This document shows, in pieces, positions 20,275-29,076 of a DNA stretch of 46,783 bases. A model generated the notes under the pieces. It searched no databases. It saw nothing but the letters and a program-made list of their open reading frames with translations, and had not been told where the DNA came from. The stretch is from Bacillota bacterium (GTDB lineage: Bacteria > Bacillota > Limnochordia > Darwinibacteriales > Darwinibacteriaceae), in assembly GCA_012520315.1 (NCBI GenBank), contig JAAYOM010000092.1, positions 1 to 46,783 of the forward strand, written 5' to 3'. Made by a program: the position numbers and the translations under genes. Numbering within the stretch: position 1 is the first letter of the stretch; each line of letters begins with the position of its first letter.

Positions 20275-21522
20275 CTAGAACTTCCAACCCCATGATATGC
20301 AAAAGCCTGGCGCCTGGTTAAAGCCCGAGCCTAGATTGCCCCGGTCGTATTCGCCGATCTCGAGCTGGAGGTGACTGCGTTCTCCGCTGTGCCGAATCAA
20401 GATGGAATAGTGAGAACGGTGGAGAGAAAAATCCTGTTTTGCAATTATGCGCCACTCCAAGCTCCCCTTGAACTTGTACTCTAGACGGGTAATCCAGCGT
20501 AGGGCATCAAGTCTCAGGCTCCACTGTCCCCCACCCAGCTGCCAGTCCATACGCAGCGTACCGTTTAGGGGATCGAACTGAAACAAGCTGCCGTCTGGTG
20601 CATAGCGCATAATAAACGCCTCTGTCGGCTGGATCCGCCACTCTAGACTGGTATGTCTGTCTTTAGCTTCGATTTTCCAGCTTAATTGATTGTAATCTCT
20701 GCTGCCCTCACGGTTCGTGTGCCGCCTGACATTGAATGAAAGTTCCACTTCACCGAGTTCTTTAGCTAGCTGCAGCTGCCATCCCTGCCGGTTCGGAGTG
20801 TAGCGGTTGGTCTTAGCTAGAAGGCTCTGGAAGTTGGGATCTATGCTTTGCATCACAAGACTGCCTGTAAAGCCAGAACCCTTACTTGTTAGTTCTAGTA
20901 CCGAACCTTGACTTTCTTCACCCTTGCAATCAATCTGCCATCCTTTAGCCGCCGTAACCTCAGTGGAACCAAACCTCCCGGCAGCCTGTACGGAACCGGC
21001 GCTTCCGCTCTCAGAAAAACCGGCATAGCGCATCTGCAGACCGCTTAAGGATATGCTTCCCAAGTGAAAGACACTTTCGGCAAAAACCGAGTCGACCACA
21101 TCCCTGCTTTTCAAGGGTACTTGGCGCAGCATTCCCATCTTGAGCTGGTCGGTCAAAAGAAGCATGGCCCCGCTTTCCGCCGTGTAATTGTTCTTGTTAA
21201 TCAGCCGAAAGATGTCCGACGAAGTGAAGTGGTCACTGTTGATGCAGAGGACCAACTGGGCGTGGTCAAGGAGACGAAAGGAAGCTTCCCACCAGGGGCT
21301 GGTCTCCCTCTGCCAACTGGGAAACAGTCTAATTTCACTCCGCAATCCTCCCTGGAAACTTCCCCAGGACAGGTTTTTCTCCAGGCCTATGGCAAAATCC
21401 ACACTCAATCCTGTGTCTGCCAGGGAAGTGGCCAGCTCACCGCCGATATGGACTGCCTGGGCGCCTGCGGTGCAACTTAGCAAGGCTAAAAAAACAGCAA
21501 AAAAAACCCCGCGCATGTACAC
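20275..21522 (-). CDS. Secreted beta-strand-rich protein, predicted outer-membrane beta-barrel-like; function unknown
   Basis: Signal peptide FFAVFLALLSCTAGAQA; repeated amphipathic strand pattern (e.g. WSLRLDALRWITRLEYKFKGSLEWRIIAKQDF) and terminal ...GFCISWGWKF ending in Phe. Confidence 0.55.
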   Translation of the reverse strand: MYMRGVFFAVFLALLSCTAGAQAVHIGGELATSLADTGLSVDFAIGLEKNLSWGSFQGGLRSEIRLFPSWQRETSPWWEASFRLLDHAQLVLCINSDHFTSSDIFRLINKNNYTAESGAMLLLTDQLKMGMLRQVPLKSRDVVDSVFAESVFHLGSISLSGLQMRYAGFSESGSAGSVQAAGRFGSTEVTAAKGWQIDCKGEESQGSVLELTSKGSGFTGSLVMQSIDPNFQSLLAKTNRYTPNRQGWQLQLAKELGEVELSFNVRRHTNREGSRDYNQLSWKIEAKDRHTSLEWRIQPTEAFIMRYAPDGSLFQFDPLNGTLRMDWQLGGGQWSLRLDALRWITRLEYKFKGSLEWRIIAKQDFSLHRSHYSILIRHSGERSHLQLEIGEYDRGNLGSGFNQAPGFCISWGWKF

Positions 21523-21568
21523 AAAAGAACATCTCCTTTGGACATATCCCTGGGCGCGGAGTACTTAA

Positions 21569-21597
21569 ATTATAGCATAACAGCCTATTTTTTCCAA
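21569..21597 (-). promoter_or_regulatory. Putative sigma-A promoter for the beta-barrel-like gene
   Basis: Minus strand TTGGAA (21592-21597) - 17 nt - TATAAT (21569-21574), overlapping the 3' end of the dUTPase-like gene. Confidence 0.6.
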
Positions 21598-21950
21598 GCA
21601 TATCCTTCTCTATCGGTCTCTCCCTTTTGACGGGAAAAATTTTCCTGGTTCTTGGCAACATAGGCCTGGTAAAGTTCTTCAGGTCCAATGCCTGCCTTCA
21701 GGCACATGCTCACAAAGAAATGCAGGACATCGACAATCTCCTCTTTAAGACGTTCGTGACTTATTTCTGTTGGATCCTTCCACCATTTGAAGTTAACCTC
21801 ATCGAGGATCTCACTCAACTCGGATATAATGGCCAGCACTTCTTTTTGAATCCAAATCTCAGGACTGTAATCGAGATTCCTGTGTTTAATCACTGCTTCA
21901 TCAAACTCTCGCTGCAGGCGGAAGATTTCCGTCAGCATATCTTTTGACAT
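21585..21950 (-). CDS. Dimeric dUTPase / MazG-like all-alpha NTP pyrophosphatase
   Basis: LQREFDEAVIKHR...KEVLAIISELSEILDEVNFKWWKD...LKEEIVDVLHFFVSMCLKAG, i.e. ExxE and ExxD metal motifs. Confidence 0.85.
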   Translation of the reverse strand: MSKDMLTEIFRLQREFDEAVIKHRNLDYSPEIWIQKEVLAIISELSEILDEVNFKWWKDPTEISHERLKEEIVDVLHFFVSMCLKAGIGPEELYQAYVAKNQENFSRQKGETDREGYAWKK

Positions 21951-23188
21951 AATTGTTCCCCCTTAATCAGATGCTTTGGCCCCAGTGCTACCCAGCTCCA
22001 TTCTTCAGGGTTGTATACGGTGTTGGCCAGTTCCAGAAAATCTGTCAAAGTAACCGCTTCGATGCGATTCATGATCTCTTCAGGAGTAACAATTGCCCCC
22101 TCGTCGATTTCACCTCTCAGCAGCCGATTCATTCGATTGCTGGTACTCTCCAGAGATAGAACCAAGCTCCCCTTAACCTGCCCCTTGGCCCTCTCCAGCA
22201 TTTCCAGGGTAATCAATCGGGGCAGACTCTTAAACAAATCATAGAGCACGTCCCACACCCGGCTCCAGTGTTTAGGGTTAAAACCCGCGTAAACTCCATA
22301 GGCACCAGTATCATCATAAAGGGAGGTAAAGGAGTATGTGTTGTAGACAAGGGCCCGTTCTTCCCTTAGTTCCTGGAAAAGCAGGGAACTGACACCGCCG
22401 CCCATTACAGTATCTAACAGGCAAAGGGCGTAGCGCCTTGGATCATGGCGAGAAAGGGCCGAACCTCCAAGGCAAAGGTGAACCTGTTCTGTGTCTTTAT
22501 CATGAAAGTGTCCCTGTCCCGAACAGTGCCTGGCCTGACCTGGCAAAGGCTTTTGACCCCGAGGCAGAAAACTAAAGGCCGAAGCAAAGGTCTCTACAAC
22601 CTGTTCATGGGTGATATTGCCGGCACTGGCAATGATCAGGCGATCCGCCGTATAGTGCTTCCCAAGGAATTTTCTAATCATCTCGGGACTAAATTCGTTG
22701 ATCGAATTTACAGATCCGATGATGTTACGGCCGAGGGGATCGTCCGGCCACAGGGTATCAGTAAAGAGATCGTGCACCAGCTCTTCAGGAGAGTCCTCGT
22801 ACATGTGCAGCTCTTCGAGGACTACATTCTTCTCCTTATCGACTTCGAGAGGAGAAAACAGCGAATGCAGCAGCATTTGCTGCAAGACCTCCGCTGCAGT
22901 GTAATAGTGTTCATCTAAAACTTTGAAATAATAGCAGGTTTGCTCCTTACCGGTAAAGGCATTAAGATAGCCGCCCCGCCGATCCATAATTTCGGAAATA
23001 TCCCGGGCAGAGTACTTTTCAGTTCCTTTAAACATCATATGTTCAATAAAATGGGAGAGGCCCCATTCTTGCAGTTCTTCATGGCGGCTGCCTACTTCAA
23101 ACCATGCTCCCAAAGTAACTGAGCGCAAATAGGGCAGATATTCAGTAATAATGCGAACTCCATTAGGTAAAACGGTGCGCTGATACAT
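21932..23188 (-). CDS. M16 family zinc peptidase (MlpA/YmxG type processing protease)
   Basis: GLSHFIEHMMFKGTEKYSARDISEIMD (HxxEH) and downstream GGGVSSLLFQELREERALVYNTYSF. Confidence 0.95.
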   Translation of the reverse strand: MYQRTVLPNGVRIITEYLPYLRSVTLGAWFEVGSRHEELQEWGLSHFIEHMMFKGTEKYSARDISEIMDRRGGYLNAFTGKEQTCYYFKVLDEHYYTAAEVLQQMLLHSLFSPLEVDKEKNVVLEELHMYEDSPEELVHDLFTDTLWPDDPLGRNIIGSVNSINEFSPEMIRKFLGKHYTADRLIIASAGNITHEQVVETFASAFSFLPRGQKPLPGQARHCSGQGHFHDKDTEQVHLCLGGSALSRHDPRRYALCLLDTVMGGGVSSLLFQELREERALVYNTYSFTSLYDDTGAYGVYAGFNPKHWSRVWDVLYDLFKSLPRLITLEMLERAKGQVKGSLVLSLESTSNRMNRLLRGEIDEGAIVTPEEIMNRIEAVTLTDFLELANTVYNPEEWSWVALGPKHLIKGEQLCQKIC

Positions 23189-23298
23189 ACTAACCTCCTG
23201 TACGCTGGGGAAATGACCCAGAACGTACTATTCTTTCCACTGATTTTTGCATATGCCTATGATACCATAGATTCGACAGACCAGAAAGGGGGATCCAG

Positions 23299-24507
23299 AT
23301 GAATCAGGGCATTATAGCAGCTGTACTGTCTATACTATTTTATCTAACCAGCCTGTTGAGCGGAGGGCAGGGACAAGCCATCCAGCCCGCAGGTCAACCG
23401 ATCGCGCAACAGTCTTATACAGTCTTAGGCCAAATGGGAACGATTACCGCCGACAGGATCACTATACGCAACAGTCCCAGTGCGGACGGGAAACCGCTGG
23501 GTACTTTAACTAGAAATACCGCCATTACTATCCTTGACCAAAGTGACAGCTGGTACAAGATCCGTCCCCGCCTTGGCGCTGAGGGCTGGGTTCCCGATTA
23601 CTCCGTTGACGTCCAGGACGTGCAGCGCGATAAGTCTGCCTATGAGCTCCTGGGATTTTATCCAGGCGGAGAACAGGCCTATGAAAGCCTGTTAGAAAAT
23701 GGAGCGAGACTCACCGGCATCGCCCCATTGGGTTGGCAGCTTGGCAGTTATGGACAGTTGACTGTCACTGCTGATTTTAATCCTGAAGAAACAGGACGCA
23801 GCCTGTATTTTGCCGGTAATCAAAAGATGGATACCTTCGCCCACATCTCAGTGGATTCAAACCCCTCACCTCTGCTCAGCGATGCCCACATGCAAGCTGA
23901 GAGCATCAGGCAGATTCAGGCAGCGGTCAGAGAATGGGGTCTAAAAGGTGTCTTAATAGACATCGCCTATATTCCTGGCGAAGAACAAACCGGGCTCTAT
24001 AGCTTCTTGAACAGATTAAAGACAGAGCTTGAGCAGGAAGAACTAAAGACCATTCTCGCCCTGCCATGGAGTGAAAATATTGACTATGCAATGGCAGCCA
24101 AATCAGGACAGTTCATTATGCTGCAAGGCAAGGGTTTGCATCAAGCAGGACCTTTGGCTTCTGTTACTGAGGTCAAGGCTATGCTGGAGGAAGTCACCTC
24201 CCTTGTGCCGGCTGAAAAGGTCATCCTGGCGGTGGCCGCAGGCGGCGTAGACTGGTCCAGGGCAGGCGTTCCTTCTCTCCTTTCACATCGGGAAGTACTG
24301 GAACTGGCAGCTCGCGAAGGTGCGAGCGTAAAGTGGGATACCGGCTCCAAGACTCCTTACTTTAAGTACAGTGCAGGCCGAGAAGTCTGGTTCGAAAATC
24401 GCTACAGCATTAAGTACAAGTTCGACTTAGCTAGAGAATTCGGCCTAGGCGGACTGGCTCTAAAAGATCTCGGTCAGGAAGATCCGGAGATTTGGACACG
24501 TTTGTAA
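23299..24507 (+). CDS. Secreted protein with bacterial SH3-like domain and GH18-like domain; probably spore/cell-envelope associated
   Basis: Signal peptide; TADRITIRNSPSADGKPLGTLTRNTAITILDQSDSWYKIRP SH3b pattern; C-terminal YSIKYKFDLAREFGLGGLALKDLGQEDPEIW typical of GH18-like sporulation proteins. Confidence 0.75.
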   Translation: MNQGIIAAVLSILFYLTSLLSGGQGQAIQPAGQPIAQQSYTVLGQMGTITADRITIRNSPSADGKPLGTLTRNTAITILDQSDSWYKIRPRLGAEGWVPDYSVDVQDVQRDKSAYELLGFYPGGEQAYESLLENGARLTGIAPLGWQLGSYGQLTVTADFNPEETGRSLYFAGNQKMDTFAHISVDSNPSPLLSDAHMQAESIRQIQAAVREWGLKGVLIDIAYIPGEEQTGLYSFLNRLKTELEQEELKTILALPWSENIDYAMAAKSGQFIMLQGKGLHQAGPLASVTEVKAMLEEVTSLVPAEKVILAVAAGGVDWSRAGVPSLLSHREVLELAAREGASVKWDTGSKTPYFKYSAGREVWFENRYSIKYKFDLAREFGLGGLALKDLGQEDPEIWTRL

Positions 24508-24524
24508 CTGGTGGAATCTTTGCT

Positions 24525-25499
24525 TTAATCAGCCAGCAGTTCCGACACAGTTACACACTGAAATCCTTTTTGCTCTAGATAATCTAGGATAACTGGCAGT
24601 GCTTCAAGGGTAGGCTTGGTCGGATGCATCAAGACCAGGGCCCCATTAGTTATGCCTGTTTTTACCCGATCTATTATCACTGTGGGCGCCGGCCTTTGCC
24701 AATCCACCGTATCAACTGTCCAGAGCACTGTTTTGTAACCCATTTCCCCAGCCACCGCCACAGCCTGTTGATTAAAATCGCCTGCCGGAGGCGCAAAAAC
24801 CTGCGGACGCTGGCCGGTGGCCTCCAAGATGAGGTCTTCACCTTCTTGAATTAGCCGGGTAACCTCTGCGCGGCTCATCTGGCTCGCTTCACCATGCCAG
24901 CCTCCGTGATTGCCAATTTCATGACCTGCCTGGGAAATCTGTTTAGCCAAATCAGGAGAGACCTGTACCCAGCGGCCAGTAGGGAACCATGTTGCCAGAA
25001 CCCCATGATGGGCAAAGACCTCCAGCATCCCTGGGATAAATTCGTCGCCCCAGTCCACATTAACCATCAAAGCCACCCTCGGACCACCCGAAGGTCCTCT
25101 GTACACCGGCTCGAAATGGGCACTTGTGATGGAGGGGATGATCTGAACAGTGACCAAACTTACAGATGAGTGAGAAGGTGCAGCCATCAGTGCATCAACA
25201 GTACCCTTAACGTCGACTAACTGGCCCACAACTTCTGCCGTCACCTTCCCGGTTGGCCAATGGAAGCTCGCATTATGGGCCTCCACGTAGAATGTCTCGG
25301 CCAGGCTTGCCACTACATCATAGAGTTCCTGCTCCAGGAGGCCTTCCACCAGCTGACCTTCTAGTGTAACTCCTGGTTTTACCCCATACAGACTGCGCTT
25401 GGCAAACTTGTAAATCCCCGGACCTAAGAGGCCCAAGGCGATGACTAAGAAAACACAGATGATCAGTACAAGCCCCCTCTTGGTAATGATCATCTTCAA
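24525..25499 (-). CDS. Polysaccharide deacetylase family protein (YlxY-like)
   Basis: NVDWGDEFIPGMLEVFAHHGVLATWFPTG...GHEIGNHGGWHGE...VLWTVDTVDWQRP; N-terminal TM anchor. Confidence 0.85.
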   Translation of the reverse strand: MKMIITKRGLVLIICVFLVIALGLLGPGIYKFAKRSLYGVKPGVTLEGQLVEGLLEQELYDVVASLAETFYVEAHNASFHWPTGKVTAEVVGQLVDVKGTVDALMAAPSHSSVSLVTVQIIPSITSAHFEPVYRGPSGGPRVALMVNVDWGDEFIPGMLEVFAHHGVLATWFPTGRWVQVSPDLAKQISQAGHEIGNHGGWHGEASQMSRAEVTRLIQEGEDLILEATGQRPQVFAPPAGDFNQQAVAVAGEMGYKTVLWTVDTVDWQRPAPTVIIDRVKTGITNGALVLMHPTKPTLEALPVILDYLEQKGFQCVTVSELLAD

Positions 25500-26266
25500 C
25501 GACCCCCTTTGGCAGGATGCTGGGTTCCGGAATGGTCAATGTAAAAATCTCCCTTGTGCAAGAGCTGGGAGACAGGAAGGATTTCATAGCCCTGTGCCAG
25601 CAAGTCTGGAATCAGACGGCGAACAGCCCCAGGAGTTCCTGGGGCGGCATTATGAAAAAGCACAATTGAGCCAGGTTCAACCTGGGCCATGACGCGATCG
25701 TAGATTTGGCTGCTAGTGAGGTCTTTCCAGTCCAACGAATCCACAGACCATTGGATGGTGTGGTACCCGAGGTTAGAAGCGACGCTGATTACTTGATTAT
25801 TGTACTCCCCGAAGGGAGGGCGAAAAAGTGTAGTGCGCTGTCCGGTTAGGTCTTCAATCAGGGCCGCGTTTTTTTGCAGCTCATAGGCGATTCCCTGTTC
25901 GCTCAGGGAATTCATATGGGGGTGGGAATAGCTGTGATTCCCGATCTCGTGGCCGGCTGCCGCTATTTTCACTACATAATCCGGATGTTTGTCTACCCAG
26001 TATCCTGCTAGGAAAAAGGTGGTCAATATTCCGTGATCTGCGAGAATGTCCAGAATCTCATCGGTCAATTCGGTGCCCCAGGTCGCATCAAAGGAGATTG
26101 CCAGCTGCTTTGCGTCTGTCTTGACTTGATAAATTGGCACCAGCCTGCCCCTGGACGTCACCGTAACAATCAGCGGCTCCCGCACCTGCGGTACAAGGCT
26201 CACAAAGGCTAAAAGCAGGAGTACAAACACATACCACCATCTGACCCTAACAACGTATACCCGCAT
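25496..26266 (-). CDS. Polysaccharide deacetylase, PdaB-like
   Basis: ISFDATWGTELTDEILDILADHGILTTFFLAGYW...GHEIGNHSYSHPHM...LFRPPFGEYN...IQWSVDSLDWKD. Confidence 0.88.
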   Translation of the reverse strand: MRVYVVRVRWWYVFVLLLLAFVSLVPQVREPLIVTVTSRGRLVPIYQVKTDAKQLAISFDATWGTELTDEILDILADHGILTTFFLAGYWVDKHPDYVVKIAAAGHEIGNHSYSHPHMNSLSEQGIAYELQKNAALIEDLTGQRTTLFRPPFGEYNNQVISVASNLGYHTIQWSVDSLDWKDLTSSQIYDRVMAQVEPGSIVLFHNAAPGTPGAVRRLIPDLLAQGYEILPVSQLLHKGDFYIDHSGTQHPAKGGR

Positions 26267-26293
26267 AACATCACCCCTGGGTAATCATATTAC

Positions 26294-26908
26294 CTAGAGC
26301 GTAAAGTTATGATTCCCGATCCTTTTGATCACCGGCTTGGTTGCCCAATAATCTGCTGCCTGAGTCGTTTGGGGATTATAGAAGAAAAGGGCTCCACCGG
26401 TGGGATCCTCCCCCCGTAAAGCTCTGTTCACAGCTTCTCTGGTTGTGTCGCCTACAGTTTGCGGCAGAGTGTTTCTTTCGATGGGGGTAAACTGTCCCGG
26501 CTGATGAATCACATCCCAGACATTATCGGGAAACCTGCTGCTTTGCACCCTGTTTAAAATAACAGCCGCCACTGCTATTTGTCCCTCTAAAGACTCACCC
26601 CTCGCCTCCGCGTACACCAAGCGAGTCAGCAGTTCTTTCTCCTGCGAGCTGATTGGCACGATGGTCTCGTCTGGCGCCAATGTCCTGAGCTTGGCATCTG
26701 CAGGCAGCCGCAACGTGGTGCCGATCTGCATAGTGGTCGGATCCTTGATCTTATTTAACTCGGCTAGTTCTTTCCAAGAAACACCGTATGCCAAGGAAAT
26801 GTCGTACAGAGTATCACCAGGCTTAACCGTATAAACTTGATGAGAGTTGGCTCTGCCGATGGAGAAAAACAGCAGCAAAGCCCCTAGAACCAAAAGAATA
26901 TTACGCAT
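26294..26908 (-). CDS. LysM domain + SleB-type cell wall hydrolase (spore cortex-lytic-like)
   Basis: YTVKPGDTLYDISLAYGVSWKELAELNKI (LysM) and LTRLVYAEARGESLEGQIAVAAVILNRV...QFTPI (Hydrolase_2/SleB). Confidence 0.9.
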   Translation of the reverse strand: MRNILLVLGALLLFFSIGRANSHQVYTVKPGDTLYDISLAYGVSWKELAELNKIKDPTTMQIGTTLRLPADAKLRTLAPDETIVPISSQEKELLTRLVYAEARGESLEGQIAVAAVILNRVQSSRFPDNVWDVIHQPGQFTPIERNTLPQTVGDTTREAVNRALRGEDPTGGALFFYNPQTTQAADYWATKPVIKRIGNHNFTL

Positions 26909-26965
26909 TATTGCCCTCCCTATTGCTCTGGTATCACTTAATTCCACAACAAGCATGCTTTTCCT

Positions 26966-27733
26966 TCACCTCCCCAACTGATCCAAGTAGCGTAAAAACC
27001 GATTAGACTCGATCACTTCTGAAAAAGAAACCCTTTCTGACAAAAGATTCAGCACAAGTAGGATCAGGGCAGCCCCTATTCTCACCGCAAGGGGCAGAAC
27101 GAGGACGCAGCCTAGGCCAAGCACTGCACCGAGAGGATTTGAACCTGAGTCCCCCATCATCACAACCCTGCGCAGATCCCAGGGCAGAAAGCCTCCTGCC
27201 GCACAGAGCATACCGAAGAGGGGACCTAAGCTCTTCGGTTCTACTAGAAACAGAACCAAGCCAAGAATAAGAAATGCCTTTCCAGCTCGACCTGGGCGAA
27301 CATCCAATAGGTTGAAAAAATTGGCCATTAGAGCAATAATAACACCATTTAGGGCAAATTGAAACCAATTGCTGCTCATAGGGGAAACAACTGCCAGTGA
27401 GATCGCCATCCCTCCCCAGGCCTTCAGTGCACCCGTGGTCAAGTTGCGGCTGGCCAGGTGACCCCGGAACCCTTTCCTACTCTGTTCGCCATAGGCATCG
27501 TCAAGCAAGCCCAGAATGGAGAAGAACAAAAGCACAAAGACAAAGGGCGCTGCATACCTCTCCGTACCCGAACGGGCGACAATGACTAGAGCCCCAGTAA
27601 GCACAAAGACCAAGCCAAGACCTGTCGGAATCGCCTCATTCAGGTAGTTGTGTTTCAGACTGCCCTGGAAAATCGGCAAGAAAATCGGAACTGAGATGTA
27701 GGTCAGAATGCCCGCTGCGATCCACCAGATCAT
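26966..27733 (-). CDS. Short MraY/WecA-like polyprenyl-phosphate glycosyl-1-phosphate transferase
   Basis: Multi-TM; GLLDDAYG, NFFNLLDVRPGRAGK and MMGDSGSNPLGA motifs. Confidence 0.8.
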   Translation of the reverse strand: MIWWIAAGILTYISVPIFLPIFQGSLKHNYLNEAIPTGLGLVFVLTGALVIVARSGTERYAAPFVFVLLFFSILGLLDDAYGEQSRKGFRGHLASRNLTTGALKAWGGMAISLAVVSPMSSNWFQFALNGVIIALMANFFNLLDVRPGRAGKAFLILGLVLFLVEPKSLGPLFGMLCAAGGFLPWDLRRVVMMGDSGSNPLGAVLGLGCVLVLPLAVRIGAALILLVLNLLSERVSFSEVIESNRFLRYLDQLGR

Positions 27734-28425
27734 CTATGCCACCCCTTTTTCCAACAATGCCACAGTGCACGCAGCACTGACAGGAACTGACTCCCGCGGT
27801 GCCTCATGCCTTTAAGCCCCCGGCCCAAAGCGCGATGTTTCATCTCGAGGGGAACCTCAAGGACGCTAAAACCATGGTGTAAAGCCCCTACAGTGAGGGC
27901 TGCCTCGACCCCGAAGCCAGGGGAAAAATCACCTACCGCTTCCAGTACCCTGACACTTACCGCCCGCTGTCCCGAAAGCGGGGCAAGTATCTTATGGCCT
28001 GTGAGGAGCCTGACACCCAAACTTGCGGTGCGGCGAACGAGTCCAAAGCCCATTTTAGCACCGGTCAAGCTTTGTTCATGTCCAAAGCGGGCGATCGTCA
28101 TATGAGCCTCCTGGAGCAAGACAGGCTCCAGGAGTTTTTGGGCCAAACCGGCTGTAGAACCCAAATCCGCGTCCAGAAGAAGGTAGATATCGGCCTTTAC
28201 CTGCTGGCGACCGTAGTTTAGGGCACCGCCTTTGCCCCTATTAGACTGCAAACGCAGTGCGGTGACTTTACTCAAGCCGCAAGTTGAAACCAAAGCAAAG
28301 GTTTCATCTGTAGAACCATCGTCAATCACAACGATCTCATCAACCGGAAGCTCTGCTGCGGCAGCGAGGGTCTGCAAAATGGATTCTGCCTCGTTATAGG
28401 CCGGAATCAGCGCCGCAACTCTCAT
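27730..28425 (-). CDS. Family 2 glycosyltransferase
   Basis: AALIPAYNEAESILQTL, EIVVIDDGSTDETF, NRGKGGALNYG, LLLDADLGST. Confidence 0.92.
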   Translation of the reverse strand: MRVAALIPAYNEAESILQTLAAAAELPVDEIVVIDDGSTDETFALVSTCGLSKVTALRLQSNRGKGGALNYGRQQVKADIYLLLDADLGSTAGLAQKLLEPVLLQEAHMTIARFGHEQSLTGAKMGFGLVRRTASLGVRLLTGHKILAPLSGQRAVSVRVLEAVGDFSPGFGVEAALTVGALHHGFSVLEVPLEMKHRALGRGLKGMRHRGSQFLSVLRALWHCWKKGWHR

Positions 28426-29075
28426 GGAAAAAGCCTCTGGGCGTCTTTTTGTCTCCCATAATGCCCTTGGCTTCCCCTACTTATGCCCAAAAGCAACGCT
28501 AATTGCCCCAGGGCAGTGTCGACACTGTCAACCTGGAGACTGGGGGGGAGCTTCTCTAAGGAGGGCGTTGTTGTGAGGTCCCAAACATAGACCAGATTGG
28601 CACCGGCAAGTCCAAGTTCATCCATCCTCTTAAGGTCTTCATCTGGCAGAGGATCTTGTGACAAGGGAAATACAAAGACCACATTCTGAAGATCACTGAT
28701 TTCGAACCGACCGGGAGCCAAATCGGCCCGCCTGACTTGCTGCACCTGGGCCCCTGCAGATTTTAGAACATTGACGAGCGGATGAAGACCTGACTCTAGG
28801 TCTACCAAGACGATTTCCTGATCACTAAGCAGATCTCCGGTCAGAGTCTCAAGCAGCTGCTCCCAGGCATGATTGGCAGCTTCCATTTCGCCTTTGAGCT
28901 GGGCTAGGTTGGTTTGAGCCTCCCGAAAGCGTTCCTCCAGCTCGGTGATGATTGTAGCCTGCTCATCGACCAAAACATGGTCAGGGAAAAGTGCTCCGCC
29001 AATGAGAATACCCAGGATAAGGCTGAAAAAGACAGCCACCAGAGATGCGACATGATAGCGAAAACCGAAATTCAT
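28422..29075 (-). CDS. SteB/MctB-like membrane protein (often annotated 'copper transporter')
   Basis: FGFRYHVASLVAVFFSLILGILIGGALFPD TM followed by coiled coil; adjacent to SteA-like gene. Confidence 0.75.
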   Translation of the reverse strand: MNFGFRYHVASLVAVFFSLILGILIGGALFPDHVLVDEQATIITELEERFREAQTNLAQLKGEMEAANHAWEQLLETLTGDLLSDQEIVLVDLESGLHPLVNVLKSAGAQVQQVRRADLAPGRFEISDLQNVVFVFPLSQDPLPDEDLKRMDELGLAGANLVYVWDLTTTPSLEKLPPSLQVDSVDTALGQLALLLGISRGSQGHYGRQKDAQRLFP

Positions 29076-29076
29076 C

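Noticed and set aside
23272-23278. TTCGACA (reverse complement of the Spo0A 0A-box TGTCGAA) in the intergenic region before the plus-strand SH3/GH18-like gene
   Set aside because: A 7-mer on either strand is expected several times in a window this size and others occur inside coding sequences (e.g. ileS, mal, glmL). Not supportable as regulatory without ChIP or conservation data.
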